A stretch of DNA of 13,758 bases from an uncultured Bacilli bacterium (GTDB lineage Bacteria; Bacillota_I; Bacilli_A; RF39; UBA660), in NCBI GenBank assembly GCA_949280095.1, contig CASDHD010000024.1, positions 1-13,758 on the forward strand, written 5' to 3'. The position numbers and the translations under genes were made by a program. Below the pieces are notes generated by a model, which did no database searches, was not told the DNA's origin, and saw nothing but the letters and a program-made list of their open reading frames with translations. Numbering within the stretch: the first letter of the stretch is position 1; the number at the start of each line of letters is the position of its first letter. Positions 1 to 8,102 of this stretch are shown here, in pieces.

Positions 1-4
1 TTGG

Positions 5-502
5 TTAAAAATAATAGGAAAATCGTGGTTTTTCTTTGTTTATAGTAGTGGAAGGTCCATATCCTGGGTATAGAATAATGTCATCTTCATACTTTTTTAT
101 TTTTTCTAAACTTTCTTGCATTTCAATCTCATTTCCACCTGGTAAATCCATACGACCGATTGTTCCTTGGAATAGAAAATCACCTGTAAACATGACTTTT
201 TCTTTAGGAAAGTAAAAAGTTAAAGAATCTTTAGAGTGTCCTGGTGTTTCTATTGTTTCATAATCAAAGTTTTTTATTTTATTGTTATGTTTTAAGCGAT
301 ATTTTTCTTCGAAATAAGAAAGGGCTCCTATATGATCAAAATGACTATGAGTCAAAAGAATTCCTACAAGTTCTAAACCTTGTAGTTCACTCTCAATTTT
401 TTCAGGTTCATCTCCAGGATCAATCAAAACCGCTTTGTTCTGTTGAGTGACTATATAACAATTGGCTTGTAAGTATCCTACTAAAACACATTTTATTTGC
501 AT
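5..502 (-). CDS. Short metallo-beta-lactamase-fold hydrolase (GloB/YcbL-like)
   Basis: A 165-residue cytoplasmic protein of the glyoxalase II-like metallo-beta-lactamase superfamily; substrate unknown. The start at 502 follows AGAGGG at good spacing and gives the family N-terminus MQIKCVLVGYLQANCYIV. An in-frame ATG at 526 overlaps the -10 box and is less likely. The HxHxDH motif is at residues 52-57 (HSHFDH), the next ligand His at 89 (TPGHS) and the bridging Asp at 108 (FTGD), followed by IGRMDLPGG. The usual PGHGP motif near the C-terminus reads PGYGP, so the last metal-ligand His is Tyr148. The spacing from HxHxDH to His89 is also about 25-30 residues shorter than in typical members of about 205 residues. 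Fold assignment is sure; activity is uncertain because of these two changes. It is divergent from lemA. Confidence 0.85.
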   Translation of the reverse strand: MQIKCVLVGYLQANCYIVTQQNKAVLIDPGDEPEKIESELQGLELVGILLTHSHFDHIGALSYFEEKYRLKHNNKIKNFDYETIETPGHSKDSLTFYFPKEKVMFTGDFLFQGTIGRMDLPGGNEIEMQESLEKIKKYEDDIILYPGYGPSTTINKEKPRFSYYF

Positions 503-524
503 TTTATCCCTCTTTTCTAAAACC

Positions 525-553
525 ATTATAACATTCTCCGCAAAAAATGGAAA
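525..553 (-). promoter_or_regulatory. Promoter of the metallo-beta-lactamase-fold gene
   Basis: On the minus strand, TATAAT (525-530) is preceded by TG one base upstream and, after a 17-base spacer, by TTTCCA (548-553; 4 of 6 to TTGACA). The expected transcription start is near 518, downstream of the ATG at 526, which supports the start codon at 502. Confidence 0.6.
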
Positions 554-558
554 ATACG

Positions 559-567
559 TGCTATAAT
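559..567 (+). promoter_or_regulatory. Extended -10 promoter of lemA
   Basis: TGCTATAAT is a perfect extended -10 element. I see no good -35. The expected start lies about 12 bases before the lemA ATG, so the leader would be very short. The box sits beside the -35 of the divergent promoter (548-553), so the two promoters may compete for polymerase. Confidence 0.55.
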
Positions 568-586
568 TAAAAATAGGTGAAGATAC

Positions 587-1132
587 ATGAATTTATTTTT
601 TCTTTTTTTAGTTCTTGTTATTCTAGGTACGAGTTGTGCCATCGTTTATGTTCTATATTTTAATATTATGCAGTTTTTAAGAACAAAAATTGAACATGCT
701 GAGGGCACAATTGATGATACACTTCGAAAAAGATATGATTTATTAGTAAGAGCAAATGATATTATAAAATCGACTTTGAAGGATGGGAAAGAGTATTTTA
801 AAGAATACATTAATCTTAAAAATAAAAAGGTTACAAATTTTGAAATGGATCGTAAATTAAAAGAGGCTTTTAATTTGCTAAATAAGTTTAAAGATGATTA
901 TCCTGAACTTGGCGAAAATAAGGAATTAAAAGAGATCTTTTCTAATATTAAAGAATTAGATGAAAAAATTGCTGCTATTACAAATTATTACAATAAAAAT
1001 ACGAATGAATTAAATGGTTTCATTCGCAAGTTTCCTTCTAATATTGTAGCAAAATTCCATCATTTTGAAATCAGTGCATTCTTTGATGGCAAGGACATGA
1101 CTGATGATGTCTATGACGATTTTAAACTATGA
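587..1132 (+). CDS. lemA: LemA family membrane-anchored coiled-coil protein
   Basis: A 181-residue protein of the LemA family, whose molecular role is poorly defined; members have an N-terminal membrane anchor and a long helical bundle. Residues 3-26 form one hydrophobic helix. The family core follows: KRYDLLVRANDIIKSTL (about 48-64, matching the conserved RRxDLxPNLVxTVK), DYPELGENKELKEI (about 99-112, matching YPxLKANxxF), IAAITNYYNKNTNELN (about 128-143) and IRKFPSNIVAKF (about 146-157, matching SFPxNLxAxxFxF). Length is typical. The start follows AGGTGA. It is the only plus-strand gene and runs convergently into the gene ending at 1136 with three bases between; I see no terminator hairpin there. 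Confidence 0.85.
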   Translation: MNLFFLFLVLVILGTSCAIVYVLYFNIMQFLRTKIEHAEGTIDDTLRKRYDLLVRANDIIKSTLKDGKEYFKEYINLKNKKVTNFEMDRKLKEAFNLLNKFKDDYPELGENKELKEIFSNIKELDEKIAAITNYYNKNTNELNGFIRKFPSNIVAKFHHFEISAFFDGKDMTDDVYDDFKL

Positions 1133-1135
1133 AAA

Positions 1136-1483
1136 TTATTTAAGTAATAATCTACGTTTATAATCATTTTCTAATAATGCTAGGATATTTTCTCTTTCAA
1201 GGACATATTCTTGTATTATTTTTTTTATACCTTCTTCTCCGTTCACAGCTAAATAAGAATTGGGGAAAAATAATTCATTTTTTAAAATATTTTGTAAAGC
1301 GTTAAGTAATTCATATTTGCTGAAATCATTTTGTAAACTATCATTTATGGTAATCACTCTTTTATTTGGATTTGATAGAAATGAAACTATGCTTATATGA
1401 AAATTTGGATTTATTTCTCTTTGACGAAATGCATAAATGTACTCTATTAAATCCTCTTTTGTAATTTTCTGATAAGCGTACAA
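1136..1483 (-). pseudogene. Downstream fragment of a frameshifted hypothetical gene
   Basis: A 115-codon open frame with no recognised domain; the product is charged and looks soluble. There is no ATG anywhere in it. The only candidate start is TTG at 1483, inside the upstream gene (37-base overlap), and no purine-rich ribosome site precedes it. The frame is open upstream only to a TGA at 1493-1495. These points suggest it is the C-terminal part of the gene at 1447-1971, separated by a one-base deletion somewhere in 1450-1492. Joined, the two would give roughly 280-290 residues. A separate gene with a coupled TTG start is the alternative. Confidence 0.5.
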
Positions 1484-1971
1484 TAGATGAATTCATGAAA
1501 AATATTTAACCAATCCCCGAAAAAACCATATCCTCCACCATATCTTCTATTATCTACACGTTCTATGAAATAAGTACCGTGCTCTTTTCGTGAATTTCTA
1601 ACATAGTTATTGACTAATAATTGTTTTATTAAAGGAGAAAGGACAAATTCTATACTCATCGGTTTTTCTTCGATAGGGGAATTTTCTATTTTTTTTATTA
1701 TTTCTTGAAATTTTTCTGTATTCATTACGTTTTTTTTACTTAAAGAATATTTAAGTTCATAAAACATTTCTTTATCTATCATTTGTTTTAATCTCTTTTC
1801 TGTATAGTAGAAATGATGTTTCATATTTGTCGAAAAATAAACATATAAATTCCTATTTGCTAGTATTCTATTTTTTGAAAAAGAAAAATGAACATAAGAT
1901 CCAGGACCTTCATATCTATAAAATTTAGGTAAATCTGAAAGTTGATAATAAAGTTCTTCATATAGTGTCAT
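1447..1971 (-). CDS. Hypothetical protein, probably the 5' part of a frameshifted gene
   Basis: A 174-residue product I do not recognise. It has no signal peptide or clear membrane helix, is rich in Tyr, Phe and Lys, and contains a glycine-aromatic stretch (YGGGYGFFGDWLNIFHEF, about 143-160) that looks like a conserved motif. The ATG at 1971 has a strong ribosome site (AAGGGGGG, about 6 bases upstream) and a good promoter. The last residues after HEF (IYCTLIRKLQKRI) are probably out-of-frame sequence, because an open frame overlapping by 37 bases continues to 1136. It starts 48 bases after ung ends but appears to have its own promoter. Confidence 0.6.
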   Translation of the reverse strand: MTLYEELYYQLSDLPKFYRYEGPGSYVHFSFSKNRILANRNLYVYFSTNMKHHFYYTEKRLKQMIDKEMFYELKYSLSKKNVMNTEKFQEIIKKIENSPIEEKPMSIEFVLSPLIKQLLVNNYVRNSRKEHGTYFIERVDNRRYGGGYGFFGDWLNIFHEFIYCTLIRKLQKRI

Positions 1972-1996
1972 AAATATCCCCCCTTAAAGTTCAATT

Positions 1997-2025
1997 ATTG
2001 TAACAATTAAAAACAACTTTTACAA
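1997..2025 (-). promoter_or_regulatory. Promoter of the 1136-1971 gene
   Basis: TTGTAA (2020-2025) and TACAAT (1997-2002) are separated by exactly 17 bases, with TG one base upstream of the -10. The -35 overlaps the stop codon of ung, so the downstream gene can be expressed independently. Confidence 0.6.
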
Positions 2026-2691
2026 GTTATTTCTTAAATTCCAATCAATTGGTGATAGTCCATTTTTTTCTAAGAAATCATTCGTTTTAGAAAAAGGTCT
2101 ACTTCCAAAGAAACCATAGTTTGCAGAAAATGGGCTTGGATGTGCAGAAGTTAAAACTAAATGATTTGGATTTGTTATGTATTTTTGTTTTTCTTTTGCA
2201 AAATTACCCCAAAGGATGAAAACTACTGGTTCTTCTTTATTGTTTAACGTTTTAATAATATAATCTGTTAAACGTTCCCAACCTAAGTTTCTATGACTTG
2301 CAGGCTTGTCCTTTTCAACAGTAAGTACTGCATTCAATAAAAGTACTCCTTGCTTAGACCAGTAAGTTAAATCTCCTTCTTCATAAGCTGGTATTTTCAA
2401 ATCGCTTTCTAACTCTTTATAGATGTTTTTTAAAGAAGGTGGCACTTTTATTCCTTTTTGAACGGAAAAAGAAAGTCCGTGTGCTTCTCCTGTTCCATGA
2501 TAGGGATCTTGTCCAACTATCACAACTTTTACGTTTTTATAAGGTGTTAATTTTAAAGCATTAAAAATATAATCCTTTGGAGGAAAAATGGTTTTAGTAT
2601 TGTATTCATTTTCTACCGAGTGATAAAACTTCTTAAAACCTTCACTTTCAAATACAATTTTTAATACTTCATCCCAGTCATTGTTTAACAT
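2020..2691 (-). CDS. ung: Uracil-DNA glycosylase (family 1)
   Basis: Removes uracil from DNA and starts base-excision repair in the cytoplasm. The 223-residue protein has all family-1 motifs: the water-activating loop GQDPYHG at 60-66 (catalytic Asp62), the Phe of GLSFSV (75) that stacks on uracil, LLLNAVLTV with Asn120 that reads the base, ILWGNFA at 159-165, and the minor-groove loop SAHPSP (182-187, His184) followed by GFFGSRPFS. Length matches the usual 220-230. The ATG follows AAGGAG at about 9-10 bases. It lies 88 bases downstream of the transporter gene; I found neither a convincing terminator nor a strong promoter in that gap, so read-through from upstream is possible. Confidence 0.98.
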   Translation of the reverse strand: MLNNDWDEVLKIVFESEGFKKFYHSVENEYNTKTIFPPKDYIFNALKLTPYKNVKVVIVGQDPYHGTGEAHGLSFSVQKGIKVPPSLKNIYKELESDLKIPAYEEGDLTYWSKQGVLLLNAVLTVEKDKPASHRNLGWERLTDYIIKTLNNKEEPVVFILWGNFAKEKQKYITNPNHLVLTSAHPSPFSANYGFFGSRPFSKTNDFLEKNGLSPIDWNLRNNL

Positions 2692-2779
2692 ATTTTACTG
2701 CTCCTTTTTTGGTATCTTTTCATTATTCCAATAATATAAACTTAACTATTTATAATTTAACACTTTTATTAGTAAATGT

Positions 2780-3982
2780 CTACGTTTGTTCCTTGATTCT
2801 TAAACATAGCGCATATAATGCAAACGCTATTTGTAACATTATAAATAGGCCTCCTACTAAGAATATATAACGCACTCCATATACTAAGGCAATTCCACAA
2901 AAAAAGATTCCTATTCCTGTTGCAATATATTCTATCATTTCTTTTAAATTATTAAAGGCTAATTGTTCTTCATTTTTAAATCGATTTACATAAGGTGCAT
3001 CTGTAATGTCTAAATAAGTATCACTACTTAACTTTATAAATATAAAAGCCAATAAAATGAAAAATTTATGGTTTAAAATGAATGCAAGTAAATATAAGAT
3101 AAATCTAGTCCCGTATTTTAGTAAAATGTTAACATAGTTATTTTTGAATGTTAATTTTGCAATTACAAGCGTACCTACTAAAACTGCACCAATACCTAGG
3201 ATAATACTATAATTAGAAATCATTGAGGCAGAGAAATGGAAATAATCTGCCAGTATTAAAATTTGCAACTCTGTTATACAACTATAAGATATTTCTCCAA
3301 AAAGCACATACGTCAAATACATAATGGATATTTTATCTTCTTTTATTTTTAAAACGATAGATTTAAGTTGATTTGTAACATCTTGTTTTTCTTGTTTATT
3401 CTTTTTCATATATTGTTCTAAATTCGTTTTCTTTAAAATGATATAAGTTATAAAAGTAATGAAGCAAGCAATGAAAATGTAAAAATTGTAGTTTATTTTT
3501 AATAAACCGATGCTTTTTCCAAGAAGTATACCAGTTAAAAATACACCGATATAATAGCAAGCATCATAGATTAAATCTTTCATTGCATAAATTTTATCGT
3601 CTTTTTTGATTATGGTAATTAAAGGGTATAAACTAATCCATAATTCGACATCAATGACATAATCAAGCATGATTAAAAACTTAATTAAAATATTAAATCC
3701 TGTTTTATTTAAAAGAAATAATAAAAACATAACCATTGATTTTAGTATAAATAAACCACAAGAAAATTTTTTAAGTTTTTCCTTTGGAATAAGGTTTGAG
3801 CATAAAAAGATGACAGAAACAGATAATATGGAACAGATACTAAATACAGTGCTAATAGTACCTACAGATAAATTATTTTCTTCCATCCACAGTTCTTGAA
3901 AGATATAAAAAATGCCATCTGCTAAAGAATATAAACCAAGCACTATTAATAATCTTTTTAATTCCCTATTCATTTTCTTCAT
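2780..3982 (-). CDS. MFS-type multi-pass membrane transporter
   Basis: A 400-residue integral membrane protein with about 12 hydrophobic helices arranged 6 + 6. The first helices lie around residues 9-28, 42-64 and 72-92. A charged, Lys-rich cytoplasmic loop (about 187-215) falls between helices 6 and 7, and the last two helices are near 349-368 and 373-395. This is the layout of the Major Facilitator Superfamily, though I cannot point to a diagnostic substrate motif and the substrate is unknown. Acidic residues inside predicted helices (for example around DYVIDVELW, about 107-115) could be transport-relevant. The start at 3982 follows AGGAAG about 10 bases upstream; Met4 is an alternative. 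The gap to rlmH is 17 bases, so it is probably the last gene of the rplI-dnaB operon. Its presence there is not part of the conserved gene order I know. Confidence 0.75.
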   Translation of the reverse strand: MKKMNRELKRLLIVLGLYSLADGIFYIFQELWMEENNLSVGTISTVFSICSILSVSVIFLCSNLIPKEKLKKFSCGLFILKSMVMFLLFLLNKTGFNILIKFLIMLDYVIDVELWISLYPLITIIKKDDKIYAMKDLIYDACYYIGVFLTGILLGKSIGLLKINYNFYIFIACFITFITYIILKKTNLEQYMKKNKQEKQDVTNQLKSIVLKIKEDKISIMYLTYVLFGEISYSCITELQILILADYFHFSASMISNYSIILGIGAVLVGTLVIAKLTFKNNYVNILLKYGTRFILYLLAFILNHKFFILLAFIFIKLSSDTYLDITDAPYVNRFKNEEQLAFNNLKEMIEYIATGIGIFFCGIALVYGVRYIFLVGGLFIMLQIAFALYALCLRIKEQT

Positions 3983-3999
3983 ACTTTCACTTCTTCCTA

Positions 4000-4437
4000 T
4001 TATTTATGATAACTTTCATGGTTATTGATTTTAAATGCACGATAAATTTGTTCGAGGAGTATTCCCCTAAACAATCCATGTGGATAAGTCATTTTAGAAA
4101 AAGACAATGCATAGTTACTTCTGTTTTTTATGTTTGGGGATAATCCTAAAGAACTTCCTATTACAAAAGTAACTGTGCTATTTGTGATAAATGTATTTTC
4201 TATGAACGAAGCAAATTCTTCACTCGTAATAGATTTTCCTTCAATCTCTAGAGTTATGACAAAATCTTTTTCTTCTATATATTTTAAAATTTGATTTTCT
4301 TCTTTTAAGAGGTTATCTTCATCTTTTAATTCCATTACTTTTATTTTATGAAAACGACTAATCCTTTTTTGATAGTCGTTTATTAAATCGATGAGATAAG
4401 ACTCTTTTAATTTTCCTAAACAAATTATTTTTATCAT
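4000..4437 (-). CDS. rlmH: 23S rRNA pseudouridine-1915 N3-methyltransferase RlmH
   Basis: A SPOUT-fold, SAM-dependent enzyme that methylates pseudouridine 1915 in helix 69 of 23S rRNA in assembled ribosomes. The 145-residue sequence begins MIKIICLGKLKESYL, carries the cofactor loop FVIGSSLGLS (usually VIGGSxGL; here the second Gly is Ser), then RSNYALSFSKMTYPH, the helix LLEQIYRAFKI and the conserved C-terminus ESYHK. It is slightly shorter than the usual 155-160. I chose ATG 4437 because it starts the family N-terminus, has AGAGGT upstream, and overlaps the walJ stop as ATGA; a longer frame to 4473 lies inside walJ and looks spurious. Next to walJ this matches the usual Firmicutes order. Confidence 0.97.
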   Translation of the reverse strand: MIKIICLGKLKESYLIDLINDYQKRISRFHKIKVMELKDEDNLLKEENQILKYIEEKDFVITLEIEGKSITSEEFASFIENTFITNSTVTFVIGSSLGLSPNIKNRSNYALSFSKMTYPHGLFRGILLEQIYRAFKINNHESYHK

Positions 4438-5195
4438 TCTACTACCTCTGTGATTTCGGAACGATTTGCACAAGTTATGTCGTGAAAATCTATATCGTAT
4501 TCTTTGAATGTTTCATGAATCATTTCTAATGCTTTTTCTTGCGTATTATTAATATGGCTTAAGTGCATTAAAATTATTTTTTTTGTATGAGGTCCTATTA
4601 ATTTACTCAAATAGAAAGCCGAATCCTTATTTGATAAGTGTCCATAACTTCCTACTACTCTTGTTTTCAACCATTTAGGATACGGGCCATTCAAAAGCAT
4701 TTCAATATCATGGTTACTTTCAAAAAGATAAATCTCTTTATCTTTTAATAGTTCAAAATATTTACGATTTACGTATCCTGTATCTGTTACATAAACGACA
4801 GATTCTCCTTTGTTTTCTACAATGAAATTTCTTGCATCTGGAGCATCATGTGAAGACTTAATCGATTTGATTTTAATATCTTTGATGTAAATATCATCTT
4901 CATAAATCGTAATATTGTCATAATTTTTAATATCTTCTAGTTCATAAAACATTTTTTGACTTAAGAGTACAGATGTTTTATAACGATTTACAAATGTCTT
5001 TAGAGCACTAGTATGGTCTTTGTGGGTATGACTAATTAATATGTAATCAATCTCTTCAGGAAGACGATTTATTTCTGCAAGTTTTTCTTTTATATATTTA
5101 GCATTTCTTCCTAAGTCAATTAATAGTTTTGTTTGTTCTGTCTCAATGTAAGTTGCATTTCCTTCAGAACCACTTGCTAAAACTACAACTTTCAT
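4434..5195 (-). CDS. walJ: WalJ/YycJ-family metallo-beta-lactamase-fold hydrolase
   Basis: A 253-residue cytoplasmic MBL-fold protein of the WalJ (YycJ/VicX) family, linked in other Firmicutes to cell-wall and division control and suggested to act as a nuclease. The start gives the family N-terminus MKVVVLASGSEGNATYIET. HxHxDH is at 56-61 (HTHKDH), a further His at 116 (SSHDAPD), the bridging Asp at 138 (VTDTG) and the C-terminal His at 211 in MHLSHINN, so metal ligands are intact. Two tandem ATGs (5198 and 5195) overlap the TGA of the upstream peptidase gene. There is no clear ribosome site, so translation is probably coupled. The histidine-kinase genes walRK that often precede it are absent here. 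Confidence 0.92.
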   Translation of the reverse strand: MKVVVLASGSEGNATYIETEQTKLLIDLGRNAKYIKEKLAEINRLPEEIDYILISHTHKDHTSALKTFVNRYKTSVLLSQKMFYELEDIKNYDNITIYEDDIYIKDIKIKSIKSSHDAPDARNFIVENKGESVVYVTDTGYVNRKYFELLKDKEIYLFESNHDIEMLLNGPYPKWLKTRVVGSYGHLSNKDSAFYLSKLIGPHTKKIILMHLSHINNTQEKALEMIHETFKEYDIDFHDITCANRSEITEVVE

Positions 5196-6718
5196 CATCT
5201 GTAATAAATTAATGGATTTTTCCAAGAACCACCTTGATTTGGTACTCCTTCTGAAATGCCAAAGTGTAAGTGTACTCCTGTTGAAGAACCACTACTTCCC
5301 ATATACCCTATAATTTGACCACGTTTTACTGTTTCACCAGGATTTACAGCGACATTTTGTAATAAGTGTGCATACATTGTGTAGTAATTATCGCCATGAT
5401 TAATAATAACATGATTTCCAAAGGTTCCACCACATGTATTACGATAACTACCATGGTTAGCACAATTTGTTTCTGTTACAGTTACGACTCCATCACGAGC
5501 AGCATAGATTGGCGACCCTTCTCCAGTACCTGAAATATCAATGGCATTATGGAAAGAACCCCAACGATATTCAAAACCAGAAGTAATTTTATATGGACGA
5601 TTGGTAGGCCAACCCCATTTTTTACCCGTATCTACATATGATCCACTTGGCTTTGTACCACCTTTTACGGTTATTTCTTTTTGAGTCTCACGAATTGTCA
5701 CTGTATTTAGTGTTTCAACTCCTTGGCCTGTTTCACCATTTACTATTTTTGTTCTTCTGGAAATACGTTCTATTCCAGAAATACCAGTTTGAGTAACTTC
5801 GCTAAAGGTATAAGGCTTTGTCGAATCATACTCCTCTTCTTTTTCGAATTCTTGCTCTTCATCTGCAATAGAATAAATACTTTCTACTAAAGTAAGAACA
5901 GGGTTAATCAATGTAACATCAACTTTATCTCCAATAGCTAAAATACTATCTTCATTTTTGTATTTAGGATTTGCAATTAGAAATTCTTGAGAATTCAATT
6001 TATTTTCTTCAGAAACAGAAGCGATAGTATCTCCCTTTTTTACCGTATAATAAATTTTATTCGCATTTTCTGCTCCAAATAATAAGTACTGAGTTAATTC
6101 AGTTACATCTGTATATATTTTTTCTTCTACACTAATATAAGAAGGTTTTATAGTAACCGTTTCTTCAAAATACATATCTTCTATAATTTCTCCAACCTCG
6201 TTAATAGGTTCTTGCTCATTGTTTACATAAGCATTGTAATCTTCTTCATTAATGAAAGCTGTTACCACATTTTTTAGGGCATCTTTAAATACATTTTCAT
6301 CTAAAACATACAGTGTTATGTCATCTTTTTCTTCATCGCCCTCATTACTACTATCATTGTATTTTATTTTTATCGTATATCCTTTTACTGTGAAATCTTC
6401 TTTGTCTTTGATTGTTTCATAGATATTTTTGACAGTTGTAATATTTTCAGCATAAGTGTTATACTCTTTAATTACAAATCCATTTGGAGGATAAACATTC
6501 TCTACATTATAAGTTTCTTTGATAGATTTTTGTTCTTCATTGATTAAGTTATAAAGTTCTTCCTTACTTTCAATCAATCCTAATTTGTTACCATTTAGGT
6601 ATACTTGATACGTTTTTTTAGCATAATCAAAATCACGCGTTGTTAAACCTATAATTAATAAGAATATTGCAATAATTCCTGTTAGGATTATTGTTTTTGT
6701 TTTTTCACTTTTTTTCAT
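5195..6718 (-). CDS. Membrane-anchored cell-wall peptidase with LysM, G5 and M23 domains
   Basis: A 507-residue extracytoplasmic protein. Residues 8-26 form an N-terminal membrane helix after a Lys-rich start. Residues 30-200 resemble the repeated extracellular region of spore/wall peptidases. A LysM peptidoglycan-binding module covers about 222-271 (YYTVKKGDTIASVSEENKL). A G5-like domain lies around 277-353. The M23 endopeptidase domain (about 367-505) keeps its Zn ligands: HNAID (His390, Asp394) and HLHFG (His485), with YAHL His451. An insertion in M23 carries two Cys (419, 429) that could form a disulphide outside the cell. It probably cleaves peptidoglycan cross-links. The ATG follows AAGGGTGAT; the gap to dnaB is 12 bases and the stop overlaps walJ. 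Confidence 0.93.
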   Translation of the reverse strand: MKKSEKTKTIILTGIIAIFLLIIGLTTRDFDYAKKTYQVYLNGNKLGLIESKEELYNLINEEQKSIKETYNVENVYPPNGFVIKEYNTYAENITTVKNIYETIKDKEDFTVKGYTIKIKYNDSSNEGDEEKDDITLYVLDENVFKDALKNVVTAFINEEDYNAYVNNEQEPINEVGEIIEDMYFEETVTIKPSYISVEEKIYTDVTELTQYLLFGAENANKIYYTVKKGDTIASVSEENKLNSQEFLIANPKYKNEDSILAIGDKVDVTLINPVLTLVESIYSIADEEQEFEKEEEYDSTKPYTFSEVTQTGISGIERISRRTKIVNGETGQGVETLNTVTIRETQKEITVKGGTKPSGSYVDTGKKWGWPTNRPYKITSGFEYRWGSFHNAIDISGTGEGSPIYAARDGVVTVTETNCANHGSYRNTCGGTFGNHVIINHGDNYYTMYAHLLQNVAVNPGETVKRGQIIGYMGSSGSSTGVHLHFGISEGVPNQGGSWKNPLIYYR

Positions 6719-6730
6719 TTATATCACCCT

Positions 6731-8086
6731 TTAAAATACTTCTTCGTTTTCTGTTCGTTGATAGTTTTTAAAACTACTTTTGTTTAATTCGAATAATACT
6801 TCAAATAAGCCAGTTGAACCACGACGATGTTTTGCAATGATAACCTCAGCTGGTACAATGTTACTTTTGTTGTCTGCTGTTTTATTTTCAAAGTAATCCT
6901 GACGATTGATAAATAATACCATATCCGCATCTTGTTCAATGGACCCCGATTCACGCAAGTCTGCAAGTCTTGGCTGGTTGGAATCTTTCCTTTGTTCTGC
7001 ACTACGATTTAGTTGGGCTAGGGCAATAACAGGAACTTTTAATTCCATAGCCATTGTTTTAAAGGCACGTGAGATATCGGATACTTCGACTTGACGTGAT
7101 TCCGTTCTTCCACCAGTTGTAACTAACTGTAAGTAATCAATTACGACAAGAGCTAAGCCTTTTTCACTATTAGCAAGACGTCGGCATTTTGCTTTGATTT
7201 CTGCCGAAGTAATGGATGCATTATCTTCAATGTAAATATTTGTGTCAGCAAGTTCGCTCATAGCTTCGTTGTATTTTTTCCAATCTGTGTGACTAAGCAT
7301 TCCTGTTTTCAGTTTTTCTCCTTCAATACTACCAACAGAACTAATCATACGATTAACAAGTTGTTCCGCACTCATTTCTAAGTTGAAAATGGCAATCGCT
7401 TTATCGGTTGTGAAGGCAGCGTTTGTAGCAACATTAAGGGCAAATGCAGTTTTTCCCATACCAGGACGAGCTGCTAGAATGATTAGTTCACCTTCATGTA
7501 GACCACTGGTTGCTTTGTCTAGTTCATAAAATCCCGTTTCTAAGCCAGTAATGGCGCTTTTGTTTTGGGCCATTATTTCTAGATTTTCTTGAGCACGTCT
7601 TAAAGCTTCACTAATAGGTGTGAATTCGCTAGTAGTTCTCGCACGTGCTACATCTAAAACTTTTTTTTCTGATTCGTCTAGAAGAATGGATAAATCTTTT
7701 TCTTCTTCATAAGTATCTGTAATTATATTGGTAGCAGTATCAATAAGTTTACGACGAATCGATTTTTCTTTAATAATTTTAATATACGAATCCAAGTTTG
7801 CGGTAGTTGCAACGGAATCGATAACTTCACTTATATAATCTAAACCTCCAATAACATTTAGATTTTTTTGTTTATCGAGTTCATTTTTTACAGTAGTAAT
7901 ATCAACAGGCGTATTTGTTTTGTGTAATTCTTCTAGTGCTTCGAAGATTTTTTTATTGGCGTCATTGTAAAACATGCTTGCATCAACTTCTTCACAGACT
8001 TTTTCAAGAGCATATTTGTTTAAAAAACAAACTCCTAAAACGCTCATTTCAGCTTCTGTATTTTGAGGCATTTGTTTTACCGCCAT
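6731..8086 (-). CDS. dnaB: Replicative DNA helicase DnaB (DnaC in Bacillus)
   Basis: The hexameric 5'-3' helicase of the replication fork. The 451-residue protein has the N-terminal DnaB domain (about 8-110, beginning NTEAEMSVLGVCF, which binds primase and loader), a linker, and a RecA-like ATPase domain from about 180 (GLETGFYELDKATSGLHEGE). Walker A is ARPGMGKT (206-213), Walker B VVIDYLQL (314-321), followed by ALAQLNR (355-361) and LADLRESGSIEQDAD (375-387). No intein or truncation. The ATG is preceded by AGGTGA at about 6 bases. It lies 16 bases after rplI, the usual order in Firmicutes. Confidence 0.99.
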   Translation of the reverse strand: MAVKQMPQNTEAEMSVLGVCFLNKYALEKVCEEVDASMFYNDANKKIFEALEELHKTNTPVDITTVKNELDKQKNLNVIGGLDYISEVIDSVATTANLDSYIKIIKEKSIRRKLIDTATNIITDTYEEEKDLSILLDESEKKVLDVARARTTSEFTPISEALRRAQENLEIMAQNKSAITGLETGFYELDKATSGLHEGELIILAARPGMGKTAFALNVATNAAFTTDKAIAIFNLEMSAEQLVNRMISSVGSIEGEKLKTGMLSHTDWKKYNEAMSELADTNIYIEDNASITSAEIKAKCRRLANSEKGLALVVIDYLQLVTTGGRTESRQVEVSDISRAFKTMAMELKVPVIALAQLNRSAEQRKDSNQPRLADLRESGSIEQDADMVLFINRQDYFENKTADNKSNIVPAEVIIAKHRRGSTGLFEVLFELNKSSFKNYQRTENEEVF

Positions 8087-8102
8087 ATCTTCACCTGCTT
8101 TC

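Noticed and set aside
503..526. ATG at 526 as start of the metallo-beta-lactamase gene
   Set aside because: It overlaps the -10 box, so it would lie upstream of the expected transcript start; ATG 502 has a ribosome site and gives the family N-terminus.
1450..1492. Programmed -1 frameshifting in the hypothetical gene
   Set aside because: No X-XXY-YYZ heptamer in the right phase and no clear downstream stem; mutation is the simpler reading.
2692..2779. Terminator or promoter in the gap between the transporter gene and ung
   Set aside because: AT-rich sequence with only weak -10-like strings and no hairpin followed by a T run; not strong enough to annotate.
3669..3899. Plus-strand open frame of 76 codons
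   Set aside because: Lies antisense inside the transporter gene, with no recognisable protein and no ribosome site that I can see. The same applies to the other plus-strand frames opposite dnaB, rplI, rpsR and the surface gene.
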